NCBI GenBank assembly: GCA_030651695.1
Contig: JAUSCD010000012.1
Coordinates: 124,001-188,000, forward strand
Reading direction: 5' to 3'
Length of the DNA stretch: 64,000 bases
Source: Pseudohongiella sp.
Lineage (GTDB): Bacteria > Pseudomonadota > Gammaproteobacteria > Pseudomonadales > Pseudohongiellaceae
Shown: piece after piece, positions 1 to 7,693 of the stretch
Numbering within the stretch: the first letter of the stretch is position 1
Layout of the letters: the number at the start of each line of letters is the position of its first letter
Position numbers and translations under genes: made by a program
Notes under the pieces: generated by a model
What the model was told of the DNA's origin: nothing
The model's database searches: none
What the model saw: the letters and a program-made list of their open reading frames with translations, nothing else

Positions 1-332
1 TGAACTCCTTTATCCAGGACGATATCCCGCGCATCAGGAACGAGGCGGAAGAGTTCAAGATAACCTTCCCCATTCTGAAAGATGCCGATCAGTCCGTAGC
101 CCGCTCTATGGGCGTGGAGCGCACTGCGGAGGTGTTTATCATTGACCCGCGCACCCGCGAGATTCACTTCCGTGGCCCGATTAACGATCAGTTGGGTTAT
201 GAGACACAGCGTCTCCACACCACTCACCACTACCTTCGCGATGCTCTGGATACTGTGATGTCGGGTGGTAAAGTGAATATGAATGACATACCTGATGCCA
301 AAGGCTGTCTGGTTGGTTTTTTCCTGAGCTGA
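1..332 (+). CDS. Redoxin/thioredoxin-fold protein, C-terminal part
   Basis: The gene enters from the left edge in the frame that starts at base 3, so only about the last 109 residues are visible. The segment FPILKDADQSVARSMGVERTAEVFIIDP is typical of the second half of AhpC/TSA-type redoxin domains: bound substrate region, the R-T-A-E-V-F strand, and a D-P turn. The tail ends with a DAKGCLVGF motif containing one Cys; similar tails occur on redoxin-domain proteins linked to secreted or membrane oxidoreductases. The catalytic N-terminal Cys lies outside the window. A thiol-redox or peroxidase-like role follows from the fold only; the substrate is unknown. Confidence 0.7.
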   Translation, partial: NSFIQDDIPRIRNEAEEFKITFPILKDADQSVARSMGVERTAEVFIIDPRTREIHFRGPINDQLGYETQRLHTTHHYLRDALDTVMSGGKVNMNDIPDAKGCLVGFFLS

Positions 333-371
333 TAAATTAGCGGCAAAACTGCGCTATTAAAGGCCATAAAC

Positions 372-402
372 AAAAAGCCCGGTAATGTTACCGGGCTTTT
401 TT
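372..402. terminator. Bidirectional intrinsic terminator
   Basis: A perfect inverted repeat (AAAAGCCCGGTAA, loop TG, then its complement) has A-rich and T-rich flanks on its two sides. It lies between the convergent redoxin gene and the ferredoxin-NADP reductase gene and can stop transcription from both. Confidence 0.9.
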
Positions 403-442
403 TCGCCTTGAAGCGCAACGACAATTTTCAAATCAGACAGAC

Positions 443-1213
443 TTATTCCACAAATGCCCTCTCGATCACGTATTCAGCCTGAATACCGTGGCGGGATTCT
501 TTAAATCCGGCTTCCTCCAGTATTTTGCACATATCTTTGAGCATCGTCGGACTGCCACATAACATGAAGCGGTCGTTTTCCGGCGATAAGGTCGGAACAC
601 CTATTTTCCTCGCCAGCGTCCCATCAGCCAGAATGTCGGTGACACGACCCTGGTTTTCGAATTCATCGCGAGTCACCGTCGGGTAATACACAAGCTTTTC
701 ACGCACCAGATCACCAAAAAACTCGTTCTGTGGCAGCTCTTTTGTGATGTAGTCGCGGTAGGCCAGATCCACAATACGGCGCACGCCGTGGACCAGAATC
801 ACTTTTTCAAAGCGATCGTATACTTCCGGGTCGCGGATAATGCTCATAAATGGCGCCAGGCCGGTGCCAGTGCCTACCAGATACAGATGGCGCCCGGGCA
901 GCAGGTGATCGGCTACCAGCGTGCCTGTGGGCTTGCTGCTGATCAGCAGCTCATCACCAACTTTGATGTTCTGCAGGCGTGAGGTCAGCGGGCCATCCGG
1001 CACCTTGATACTGAAAAACTCCAGCTCTTCGTCATAGTTCGCGCTGGCAATGCTGTACGCACGCATCAGCGGGCGACCATCAACCTCCATACCCACCATC
1101 ACAAAATGGCCATTCTCAAAACGCAGGCCCTTGTCGCGGGTAGTGGTAAAACTGAACAGGGATTCATTCCAGTGATGTACGCTGGTGACACTCTGTTTGG
1201 AAATCGCAGCCAT
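443..1213 (-). CDS. fpr: Ferredoxin/flavodoxin-NADP(+) reductase
   Basis: A 256-residue FAD enzyme that moves electrons between NADPH and ferredoxin or flavodoxin in the cytoplasm. The FAD-binding RAYSIAS motif is at residues 51-57 and the NADP-binding GTGTGLAP loop at about 114-121. The protein ends in YVIERAFVE, the tail typical of bacterial subclass I reductases such as those of Azotobacter and Pseudomonas. The ATG has an AGGA ribosome site eight bases upstream. A LysR gene is divergent, matching the fprA/finR arrangement known in Pseudomonas, where the regulator induces the reductase under oxidative stress. Full length and very likely functional. Confidence 0.93.
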   Translation of the reverse strand: MAAISKQSVTSVHHWNESLFSFTTTRDKGLRFENGHFVMVGMEVDGRPLMRAYSIASANYDEELEFFSIKVPDGPLTSRLQNIKVGDELLISSKPTGTLVADHLLPGRHLYLVGTGTGLAPFMSIIRDPEVYDRFEKVILVHGVRRIVDLAYRDYITKELPQNEFFGDLVREKLVYYPTVTRDEFENQGRVTDILADGTLARKIGVPTLSPENDRFMLCGSPTMLKDMCKILEEAGFKESRHGIQAEYVIERAFVE

Positions 1214-1326
1214 TTTTTAATCCTGTCTCTGAAACATGCATTAATGCGGTAATTAGTTGGTACAGTAGAAAGCCTCTATATGGTAGTCACAGGATCGTTA
1301 TCAGTAAAATGATTTAATAAGATATA

Positions 1327-1350
1327 GTTAATCTATTTTATAGATATAAC
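1327..1350. promoter_or_regulatory. Candidate FinR-like operator
   Basis: An inverted repeat ATCTAT-TTT-ATAGAT (1331-1345) is flanked by GTTA and, after one extra base, TAAC, which extends the dyad. It is AT-rich, contains the T-N11-A spacing typical of LysR sites, and lies in the divergent fpr/LysR promoter region about 20 bases upstream of the LysR start. Autoregulation together with fpr activation is an inference from position. Confidence 0.55.
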
Positions 1351-1366
1351 TTCAAGGGAGATGCAC

Positions 1367-2287
1367 ATGCACTACACCTTGCGACAAATCGAAGTATTCC
1401 TGGCCACCGCCTGGCATGAAAACGTCTCGCTGGCAGCAGAAAGCCTGTCTATGTCTCAATCTGCCGCCAGCGCAGCGCTCAAAGAGTTTGAGCAACGATA
1501 TGACATGCAATTGTTTGACCGCATAGGCAAACGCCTGCAGCTGAATGATTTTGGAAAAAGCCTGCGTCCCAGAGCTGAAGCTCTGCTCAGTCAATCGCGC
1601 GAATTTGAACAGTTATTGTTGCGCCAGGGCGAAGCGGGCCAGATCAAGGTAGGCGCTACTCTGACTATCGGCAACTACCTTGCCGTCCCTATCATGGCAG
1701 AGTTCATGAACCGCTATCCCGGTGCGCGCATTCTGCTTACTGTAGAAAACACGGCCTCCATCACACAAAAAGTGCGCAACTTTGAGTTGGATATAGGACT
1801 GATTGAAGGTGAACTGCAGGACGACTCATTGAATGTGATTCCCTGGCGCGACGACGAACTTTGTCTGTTTTGCGCTCCCACCCATGAACTGGCCGGGCGT
1901 CCGACACTCAGCGACGAGGACCTGCTCAGTGCTGAATGGATATTGCGGGAAACAGGGTCAGGCACACGACAAGGCTTTGACCGTTCTGTCTATGGTCTGC
2001 TGCCACAAATGGATATCCGCCTGGAATTGCAGCACACGGAGGCTATCAAACGCGCGGTGGAAGCAGGACTGGGTGTTGGCTGTCTGTCACGCATCACCCT
2101 GCAGGAAGCCTTTATGCGCGGCAGCCTGCTGCCACTATATGCTCCTCACCGGGACTGGATGCGGCGCTTCTACTTCATTATGCACAAGCAGAAGTACCGC
2201 AGCGCCGGTATCACAAACTGGATCAATCTGTGTCAGGAAGAAGGCGCTGACAAGTTCAGCGCCTACGGTCCCGGCCCAGACCAATAA
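1367..2287 (+). CDS. finR: LysR-type regulator, FinR-like
   Basis: A LysR regulator of about 306 residues. The N-terminal winged helix-turn-helix (about residues 1-60, with LAAESLSMSQSAASAALKEFEQ as recognition region) is followed by an effector domain of the periplasmic-binding type. Two in-frame ATGs are close together. The AAGGGAG ribosome site directly abuts the first (1361) but is six bases from the second (1367), so 1367 is preferred. Divergent orientation to fpr is the basis for the FinR call; in Pseudomonas putida FinR activates fprA during superoxide stress. The gene ends in a small repeat containing GACCAATAAG twice, the first copy including its stop codon. Confidence 0.8.
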   Translation: MHYTLRQIEVFLATAWHENVSLAAESLSMSQSAASAALKEFEQRYDMQLFDRIGKRLQLNDFGKSLRPRAEALLSQSREFEQLLLRQGEAGQIKVGATLTIGNYLAVPIMAEFMNRYPGARILLTVENTASITQKVRNFELDIGLIEGELQDDSLNVIPWRDDELCLFCAPTHELAGRPTLSDEDLLSAEWILRETGSGTRQGFDRSVYGLLPQMDIRLELQHTEAIKRAVEAGLGVGCLSRITLQEAFMRGSLLPLYAPHRDWMRRFYFIMHKQKYRSAGITNWINLCQEEGADKFSAYGPGPDQ

Positions 2288-2320
2288 GAGACGGACCAAT
2301 AAGAACCCGGGTCAATAAAC
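2279..2320. repeat. Short degenerate tandem repeat at the LysR stop codon
   Basis: GACCAATAAG occurs at 2279-2288 and again at 2294-2303 (period 15), followed by a diverged third copy GTCAATAAAC at 2311-2320. The first copy carries the TAA stop of the LysR gene. Probably local slippage; no function is evident. Confidence 0.6.
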
Positions 2321-2324
2321 AACA

Positions 2325-3125
2325 TCAGGGGCTCAGTGTACGCGACGCATTGGCTGGCAATGCCGGTAGCGAACCAACCATGCCGTCAGGACGTGCTTTC
2401 TCCAGCATGGCCTGATAGGCCGGACGCGCTTCAATTTTTGCGATCCAGGCATTGATGTGCGGAAACTGATCGCGGTTCACGATGTTCAATGTCATCGCAA
2501 AATTGATCGGGAATAACATCATGATATCGGCAGCAGAAAAATCCGCTCCCCCAAACCATGGTTTTTCTGCGAGGAAGTCTTCAGCAAACTGCACAACACC
2601 TTCCGAGTCCACCAACGGAGAGCGTTGCTGCGGCGGCTGAATCTGCCAGACGCGATAGTCAGCAATGGCACGCGAGGCGAGTGAACCTTCCGAATAGTGA
2701 ATCCACATCAGATGCGTTGCAAAATCCGGTGACTCCAGTGGTGGCACCAGACGACCGTCACCGTGGCGAGCCAGAATCATTTCAATGATAGCTCCGGACT
2801 CTACCAGCACCTGATCACCATAAGTGACAGTCGGCGCGACCGGCATGGCAGGGTTGATCGCACGGATAGCTGCCATGGATGCAGCCAGATTGCCGCGGGT
2901 AAAATTCAACGTGTACGGCAGGTTCAGTTCTTCCATCAACCATACCAGACGCTCTGAGCGACGGCCCTCAAGATGGTAGATGGTGATTTCCGGCATAGGC
3001 AATGCACCGGTGGCGGCCTGTGCATAAGCAGGCCCCGTCATGGCGGCGGAGCCCAACAGAGCAGCGGCAGACAGTGCAATAGCCAGACAAGCATTTTGTA
3101 AAGAGGCAAACCGTTTCTTGTTCAT
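2325..3125 (-). CDS. Glutathione S-transferase with a signal peptide
   Basis: A 266-residue protein with an apparent Sec signal peptide: basic MNKKR, a long Ala/Leu-rich core, and an AYA-Q cleavage site near residue 36. After it comes a standard GST fold: an N-terminal thioredoxin-like domain starting at ITIYHLEGRRSERLVWLMEEL, a VESGAI segment that would bind the gamma-glutamyl part of glutathione, and an all-helical C-terminal domain with WFGGADFSAADIMM. GSTs are normally cytosolic, so export is unusual. A GGAGA ribosome site lies nine bases before the ATG, which supports this start rather than an internal one. Substrate unknown. It faces the LysR gene tail to tail. Confidence 0.85.
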   Translation of the reverse strand: MNKKRFASLQNACLAIALSAAALLGSAAMTGPAYAQAATGALPMPEITIYHLEGRRSERLVWLMEELNLPYTLNFTRGNLAASMAAIRAINPAMPVAPTVTYGDQVLVESGAIIEMILARHGDGRLVPPLESPDFATHLMWIHYSEGSLASRAIADYRVWQIQPPQQRSPLVDSEGVVQFAEDFLAEKPWFGGADFSAADIMMLFPINFAMTLNIVNRDQFPHINAWIAKIEARPAYQAMLEKARPDGMVGSLPALPANASRTLSP

Positions 3126-3240
3126 GCTTTTAAAATCTCCATTTTTTCATAGCCGCAGCCATTGTTTACACGCCACCGGGCAAACCACACCATTGACTCC
3201 CGCCACAGCATACGCCTGTTTCAAGACAAAAGCAGTCTGC

Positions 3241-4083
3241 TCAGGATCTGTCGGCCTGCTGCAGTAACACCAGCGCCTGGTCGAACAATACCGGATTGCT
3301 GACCAGAATATTTTTGTTATGGAACACCGGGCTGACCCCTTCAGGCACCGGCTGGAAATGGCCGTAGCGGGCACCGGCCTCTTTGGCAATCAGTTGTGCG
3401 GCGGCAAAATCCCAGATACTCAGGTTCTCGTAATAAATATCCAGACGCCCCATGGCAACCCAGCAGATATCCAACGCTGCCGAACCAAGCCTGCGCAAGT
3501 CAGCACAGTTGGACAGCATCACGCCCAGACGCTTTACCAGAGGCGCCATATCACTTTTTTCATATGGAAAGCCGGTAGCAAACAAGGCCCGGCGGATCCC
3601 GGTTTTTTGCGCCACACTTATTGGCAGTCCATTGAGAAAGGCCCCCTGGCCCGCGCACGCGTAGAACATTTCATCTGTGAAAGGATTGAATACCACACCG
3701 CACTGAATCTGACCCGCTTCGACATAGGCGATAGACACCGCTGACTGTGCGTGATCGTGTGCATAGTTGACTGTTCCATCGATAGGATCAAGGATCCATA
3801 AAGGCTCTTGCAGCTGGCTCAGGTCAGCAAGATCCGGCGCAGACTCCTCTGCCAGAATAAAGTGTCCGGGAAAGTTTCTGCGTATGGCGTCACAAATCAG
3901 TTTATCAACTTTGATATCAGCTTCTGTAACCAGTTCCGTACCTTCGAATTTGTAGTGCTTCGTCGGGCCGCCTTGTTTGCGCAACTCAGACACCATCAGG
4001 GCGCCAGCTTCGCGCGCAATAGACTGACTGAACAATAAAATATGTTTTATATCGGTCATTACGACATTTCCCGAAAAAATCAT
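3241..4083 (-). CDS. Inositol monophosphatase-family phosphatase
   Basis: A 280-residue member of the Mg-dependent, lithium-sensitive phosphatase family (SuhB, CysQ and HisN relatives). The metal site is intact: LAEES, WILDPIDGTVNYAHD, and the late WDFAAAQLIAKEAGA motif. Sequence alone does not separate inositol phosphate, 3'-phosphoadenosine phosphate or histidinol phosphate as substrate. The ATG at 4083 overlaps the stop of the upstream oxygenase gene in an ATGA, suggesting translational coupling. A second in-frame ATG at 4059 would give a more usual N-terminus. It is the last gene of a packed minus-strand set that begins with a PQQ dehydrogenase. Confidence 0.85.
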   Translation of the reverse strand: MIFSGNVVMTDIKHILLFSQSIAREAGALMVSELRKQGGPTKHYKFEGTELVTEADIKVDKLICDAIRRNFPGHFILAEESAPDLADLSQLQEPLWILDPIDGTVNYAHDHAQSAVSIAYVEAGQIQCGVVFNPFTDEMFYACAGQGAFLNGLPISVAQKTGIRRALFATGFPYEKSDMAPLVKRLGVMLSNCADLRRLGSAALDICWVAMGRLDIYYENLSIWDFAAAQLIAKEAGARYGHFQPVPEGVSPVFHNKNILVSNPVLFDQALVLLQQADRS

Positions 4084-4700
4084 TTCACGTCAATGGTCAA
4101 CGCGTTGGAAAACTCATCTCTTCCCATATGGCCGGAAAAGAAGGTGTTAAACGACAGACTTACACGCTGCACATCTTCAGTCACTTCTCTGACACCGTGA
4201 CGGACGTTGGAGGGGAACAATAGCAGATCCCCGACAGAAGACTGCACAAAATACTGAAAGGCGTTGTAGTAGTTGTCCTGTTGTTTGACCAACTCATACC
4301 AGATGTTGTCTTCATTGCGGTAAAAATTGATGCCATCCACAGGCGCCAGATTGATATAAAGCACACCGCTGACAACGCTGTTGGGATGCGTATGGACATG
4401 GTGTGACTGCCCCCTGCCAGACAACGTAAGCCAGGACTGGGTGATTTGCAAACGCACCTGATTCGAAGTATTAAAAACTGTTTGCAGATACTGCGCCAGA
4501 TGCCCCTCTACAAAACTGCGTATATCTGCCATGGCTGGTGATGCCAGCACACGTTTGTCTACCGACGATTGATTGTTTATCGCAGGTACAGCACCATTCA
4601 GCGAGTGTTTAAAAAATTCCATCTCCTGCCTGCTGAATGTCCGCCCGAGTGATGTACGGTACACTGGCACCGCAAACATATTCATCATGTCATGCTGCAT
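4080..4700 (-). CDS. Putative 2OG-Fe(II) oxygenase (TIGR02466-like)
   Basis: A 206-residue cytoplasmic protein. The central SHHVHTHPNSVVSGVLYINL segment looks like the iron-binding HxH/D-plus-strand core of the TIGR02466 group of 2-oxoglutarate/Fe(II) oxygenases, a family common in marine bacteria and cyanophages. A later GDLLLFPSNVRHGVREV supplies the distal His, and RVSLSFNTFF the Arg that would hold 2-oxoglutarate. An AAGGG ribosome site lies eight bases before the ATG. It starts three bases after the GNAT gene and overlaps the phosphatase gene, so the three are very probably co-translated. Substrate unknown. Confidence 0.75.
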   Translation of the reverse strand: MQHDMMNMFAVPVYRTSLGRTFSRQEMEFFKHSLNGAVPAINNQSSVDKRVLASPAMADIRSFVEGHLAQYLQTVFNTSNQVRLQITQSWLTLSGRGQSHHVHTHPNSVVSGVLYINLAPVDGINFYRNEDNIWYELVKQQDNYYNAFQYFVQSSVGDLLLFPSNVRHGVREVTEDVQRVSLSFNTFFSGHMGRDEFSNALTIDVK

Positions 4701-4703
4701 GGT

Positions 4704-5300
4704 TTAACCCTTGTTGTCGCCAATTCTGTCAACACCGACACGAGTAGCGCCAACATGGTCTGTCCGCGCGATGTAGTAATACGCATAGTCGTGTAATTGT
4801 CCGTTAACTTCTTTTTGGGTTTCGTGTGAAAAAACCGCACCTACCTTTTCCGTTCCTCGGCGTGAGCGCCAGTTATCCTTTCCGATGTGAAACCAGACTT
4901 TCCCCGCCCATTGAAAAGCATAGTCCAGCATCAGCATTTTTAGTTCACGATTGCTGCCGCCACCCCAATGACTGCGTGCCAGGAAGGTAAAACCGATCGC
5001 TACTTCAGAGCGCTGAGGATCCCACTCATAATATCGCGAGCAACCAACAATCCGGGCGGTAATTTTGTCAATAACCAGCAACGAACTGCCACTGGCAAGG
5101 GCGCCGCTGAGGAAATTTTTTTCAAACTGCTCACGTTTGTAACGCTCAGGATCAGGATGCTGCTCCCAGATCAACGGGTCGCTGGCCGCCTGATATAACG
5201 CTTCTGAATCTTCCTCTCCAAGCGGACGCAGAATCAGGTTTTCACCTTGCATAACAGGAAGATCAAAAAACGGGTTTTTCTCTGACATTGTATTGTCCAT
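4704..5300 (-). CDS. GNAT-family acetyltransferase
   Basis: A protein of about 198 residues with the RimJ/RimL-type GNAT fold. It has an N-terminal LILRPLGEEDSEALYQAASDP strand-helix, a central SEVAIGFTFLARSHWGGG segment forming the acetyl-CoA loop, an NRELKMLMLDYAFQWAGKVWFHI helix-strand, and the RRGTEKVGAVF motif near the end. Such enzymes acetylate amino groups on proteins or small molecules; the acceptor is unknown. The reading frame is open back to a TTG at 5345 inside the PQQ dehydrogenase gene, but the ATGs at 5300 and 5288 are more plausible starts. It directly follows the dehydrogenase (25 bases) and precedes the oxygenase (3 bases). Confidence 0.8.
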   Translation of the reverse strand: MDNTMSEKNPFFDLPVMQGENLILRPLGEEDSEALYQAASDPLIWEQHPDPERYKREQFEKNFLSGALASGSSLLVIDKITARIVGCSRYYEWDPQRSEVAIGFTFLARSHWGGGSNRELKMLMLDYAFQWAGKVWFHIGKDNWRSRRGTEKVGAVFSHETQKEVNGQLHDYAYYYIARTDHVGATRVGVDRIGDNKG

Positions 5301-5325
5301 GTCCGGCAGACTGTTTTGATAGTAA

Positions 5326-7635
5326 TCAGTGGGTGGGATTTTCAATACTCTGACCCAGTGTCGCTACAAAATCTGTCAGCAACATGATTTGTTGTTCATC
5401 CAATAGTAGTTCAAATGCAGGCATCTCAACACCACCACGCCTTATCAAGTTCGCCGCTCTGGCGCGATCTGTTGAATTAAATGCTGCAGGCAACTGTGGA
5501 TTGAACAATGCAGGCGCCGAACCGCCCGCTATCCCTTGTCCCTGGGCACCGTGGCACACAACACAATATGTGGTGAACAATGCACTGGCCTGCTGCTGCT
5601 CGCTCACCGACAATTTTGCCACCTCCGCGAGATCAGGGTTTTGCGTATCGTTGTCGGGGTTGTCAGTGGCTGCAAGCGTCATTGATGCACCCTGAGCCCG
5701 GGCTTTTTCTACTGCCGCAGGCAAGGCCAGGGCCACTAACTCAGCAGGATGCTCAGCTGTTGCTACCGCGATCACAATGTACTGGTGCCCGTCGTAAAAA
5801 TAACTCATAGGCGCCCCGCTTGCCTTGCTGGGTAGTTCAATTTCCGCAATCACCTCGCCCGTGTGCTTGTTATACGCCCTGAACATCGGCCCACCGGGAT
5901 CACCACTCAGGTGGCCGGCCTCAGCCAGAAACAGCAGCTCCGGAGTCAGCAGGGGTGACGGCCTGATCATGGGATGGCCCATATTGTCAAAATCAAGGTT
6001 CAGACCCTGCAGGTCCGGGTGCTCTCGTATGTAGTCTGACGCCGGTCCGATGCTGCGTGACCAGATGTGGCGCGCCTGATTCATGTCAGTAGCCGTGACA
6101 AGACTCCACGGCGGACGCATGATGGGCAGGCCGCGCGGCCCCTGTATAAATATTGAGGGTGCCCGCAGATAATTCCAGTTGGTTCGGGCCGGGTCGGCGT
6201 CCTGTAATGCCGCAACCATGGGTGCATTGCGCAGCGGGACATACATAAAACCAGTTTCAGGATCGAATGCGGCGCCATTCCAATTAGCGCCGCCCTGATA
6301 ACCCGGATTGACCCAAGTGCCTTGTGTCCCATCCTCGCGAACTGGCGTGGGCGGAGTGTACAACGGCCCCCTGACATACTGTGCTGCGATTGCCAGTGCC
6401 TCCATCCGCAGTTCGGGAGTGAAATCTATCAAATCCTCTTCATGGTAACCCTGTGTGAGATAGGGCGGTGGCAAAACAGGGAACGGCTGCGTCGCTGATG
6501 TCTGTTCACCCGGCACTTCACTCTGTGGCACAGACCTTTCCTCGATGCGCCAGACCGGTTCGCCACTGATGCGATCAAATACAAATGACATACCCTGTTT
6601 GGTCAACTGGGTCACCGTTTTTATTCGCTCGCCGTTAACCGTGATGTCGCCGAGTATGGGAGCAGACGGCGGGTCGTAATCCCACAGCCCGTGATGTGTC
6701 AACTGGAAGTACCAGACAAGCTCCCCGGTGCGACCATCAAGACAGACCAGACTCTGTGAAAACAGATTGTCCCCGTGACGCTGCCCGCCATAAAAATCAT
6801 TGGACCCTGCTTCCACTGGCAGATAGATATAACCGGTCTCGGTATCCACACTCATCATGGACCAGACGCCCGTGTTGCCAGTGTATTGCCACGAATCACC
6901 TTCCCAGCTGTTGTGGCCGTACTCACCTGGCTGAGGTATGGTGTTAAAGCGCCAGAGCATCTCGCCGGTACGCACATCATATCCCCTGATGTGACCCGGC
7001 GTGGCCTCCTTATTCGGTGCGGTAATTGTCCCCACAACCTGCGCCACCACGACATCTCCAACGACAGCAGGCGGTGATGAAGACCCTACCGATTCAGCAT
7101 CAGACCCGTCAGGATATAAACCCTCACGCAGCAACACTGTCCCGTTATTGCCGAACGCCGGATCAGCTTTGCCGGTCACAGGATCGATCGAAATCAGGCG
7201 GCCATCCAATGTGTTATGAAACAGGCGTGTCTCAGCACCTGATTGCCAGATCGCCAGTGAGCGGCTGCCCAGACCCAGACCACGTTCAGCCACAGTTGGC
7301 GGATCCGGATCAAAGCGCCAGATCTGTCTGCCCGTCGCGGGGTCAATTGCCACGACCTGGTGCTGACCTGAAGGCACATATAAAACACCATCAACCATTA
7401 GCGGTGTTGCCTTGAGATTACTGTCAGGCCGGCTTCCCAGAGGTAACGCCTGCCATCGCCATGCCAGTTGTAGCTGTGCTACGTTACCAGCATCAATCTG
7501 ATCGAGAGCCGTGTAGCGGGTAAAACCCTGATCACCACCCCAGGTATGCCATTCTCCGGCAGGAGCACCATACTGGGCATACAGGTTGCTGCTGTATATC
7601 AGCAGGAAAACCAAGAATCCGGGGAAGTATTTCAT
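5326..7635 (-). CDS. PQQ-dependent dehydrogenase with C-terminal cytochrome c
   Basis: A 769-residue exported quinohaemoprotein. A short signal peptide ends at about LYAQ (residue 21). An eight-bladed PQQ propeller of the glucose/alcohol dehydrogenase type follows, with repeated W-motifs (TGRQIWRFDP, TGEMLWRFNT, TGELVWYFQL) and an active-site HHGLWDYDPPSAP segment. A mono-haem cytochrome c domain with CVVCH at about residue 692 and a likely Met ligand in VEMPAF ends the protein. It should oxidise a sugar or alcohol in the periplasm and pass electrons to its own haem. No PQQ biosynthesis genes are in the window. The hybrid kinase gene ends 58 bases upstream. Confidence 0.85.
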   Translation of the reverse strand: MKYFPGFLVFLLIYSSNLYAQYGAPAGEWHTWGGDQGFTRYTALDQIDAGNVAQLQLAWRWQALPLGSRPDSNLKATPLMVDGVLYVPSGQHQVVAIDPATGRQIWRFDPDPPTVAERGLGLGSRSLAIWQSGAETRLFHNTLDGRLISIDPVTGKADPAFGNNGTVLLREGLYPDGSDAESVGSSSPPAVVGDVVVAQVVGTITAPNKEATPGHIRGYDVRTGEMLWRFNTIPQPGEYGHNSWEGDSWQYTGNTGVWSMMSVDTETGYIYLPVEAGSNDFYGGQRHGDNLFSQSLVCLDGRTGELVWYFQLTHHGLWDYDPPSAPILGDITVNGERIKTVTQLTKQGMSFVFDRISGEPVWRIEERSVPQSEVPGEQTSATQPFPVLPPPYLTQGYHEEDLIDFTPELRMEALAIAAQYVRGPLYTPPTPVREDGTQGTWVNPGYQGGANWNGAAFDPETGFMYVPLRNAPMVAALQDADPARTNWNYLRAPSIFIQGPRGLPIMRPPWSLVTATDMNQARHIWSRSIGPASDYIREHPDLQGLNLDFDNMGHPMIRPSPLLTPELLFLAEAGHLSGDPGGPMFRAYNKHTGEVIAEIELPSKASGAPMSYFYDGHQYIVIAVATAEHPAELVALALPAAVEKARAQGASMTLAATDNPDNDTQNPDLAEVAKLSVSEQQQASALFTTYCVVCHGAQGQGIAGGSAPALFNPQLPAAFNSTDRARAANLIRRGGVEMPAFELLLDEQQIMLLTDFVATLGQSIENPTH

Positions 7636-7693
7636 GCCAGTTACGCTCTTATTATTTTTTCAGATGCCAACCAAGCATTGAGCAGCCTGAAAG

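Noticed and set aside
2279-2320. Terminator or attachment site at the LysR gene end
   Set aside because: The repeats are direct, not inverted, and no integrase is present.
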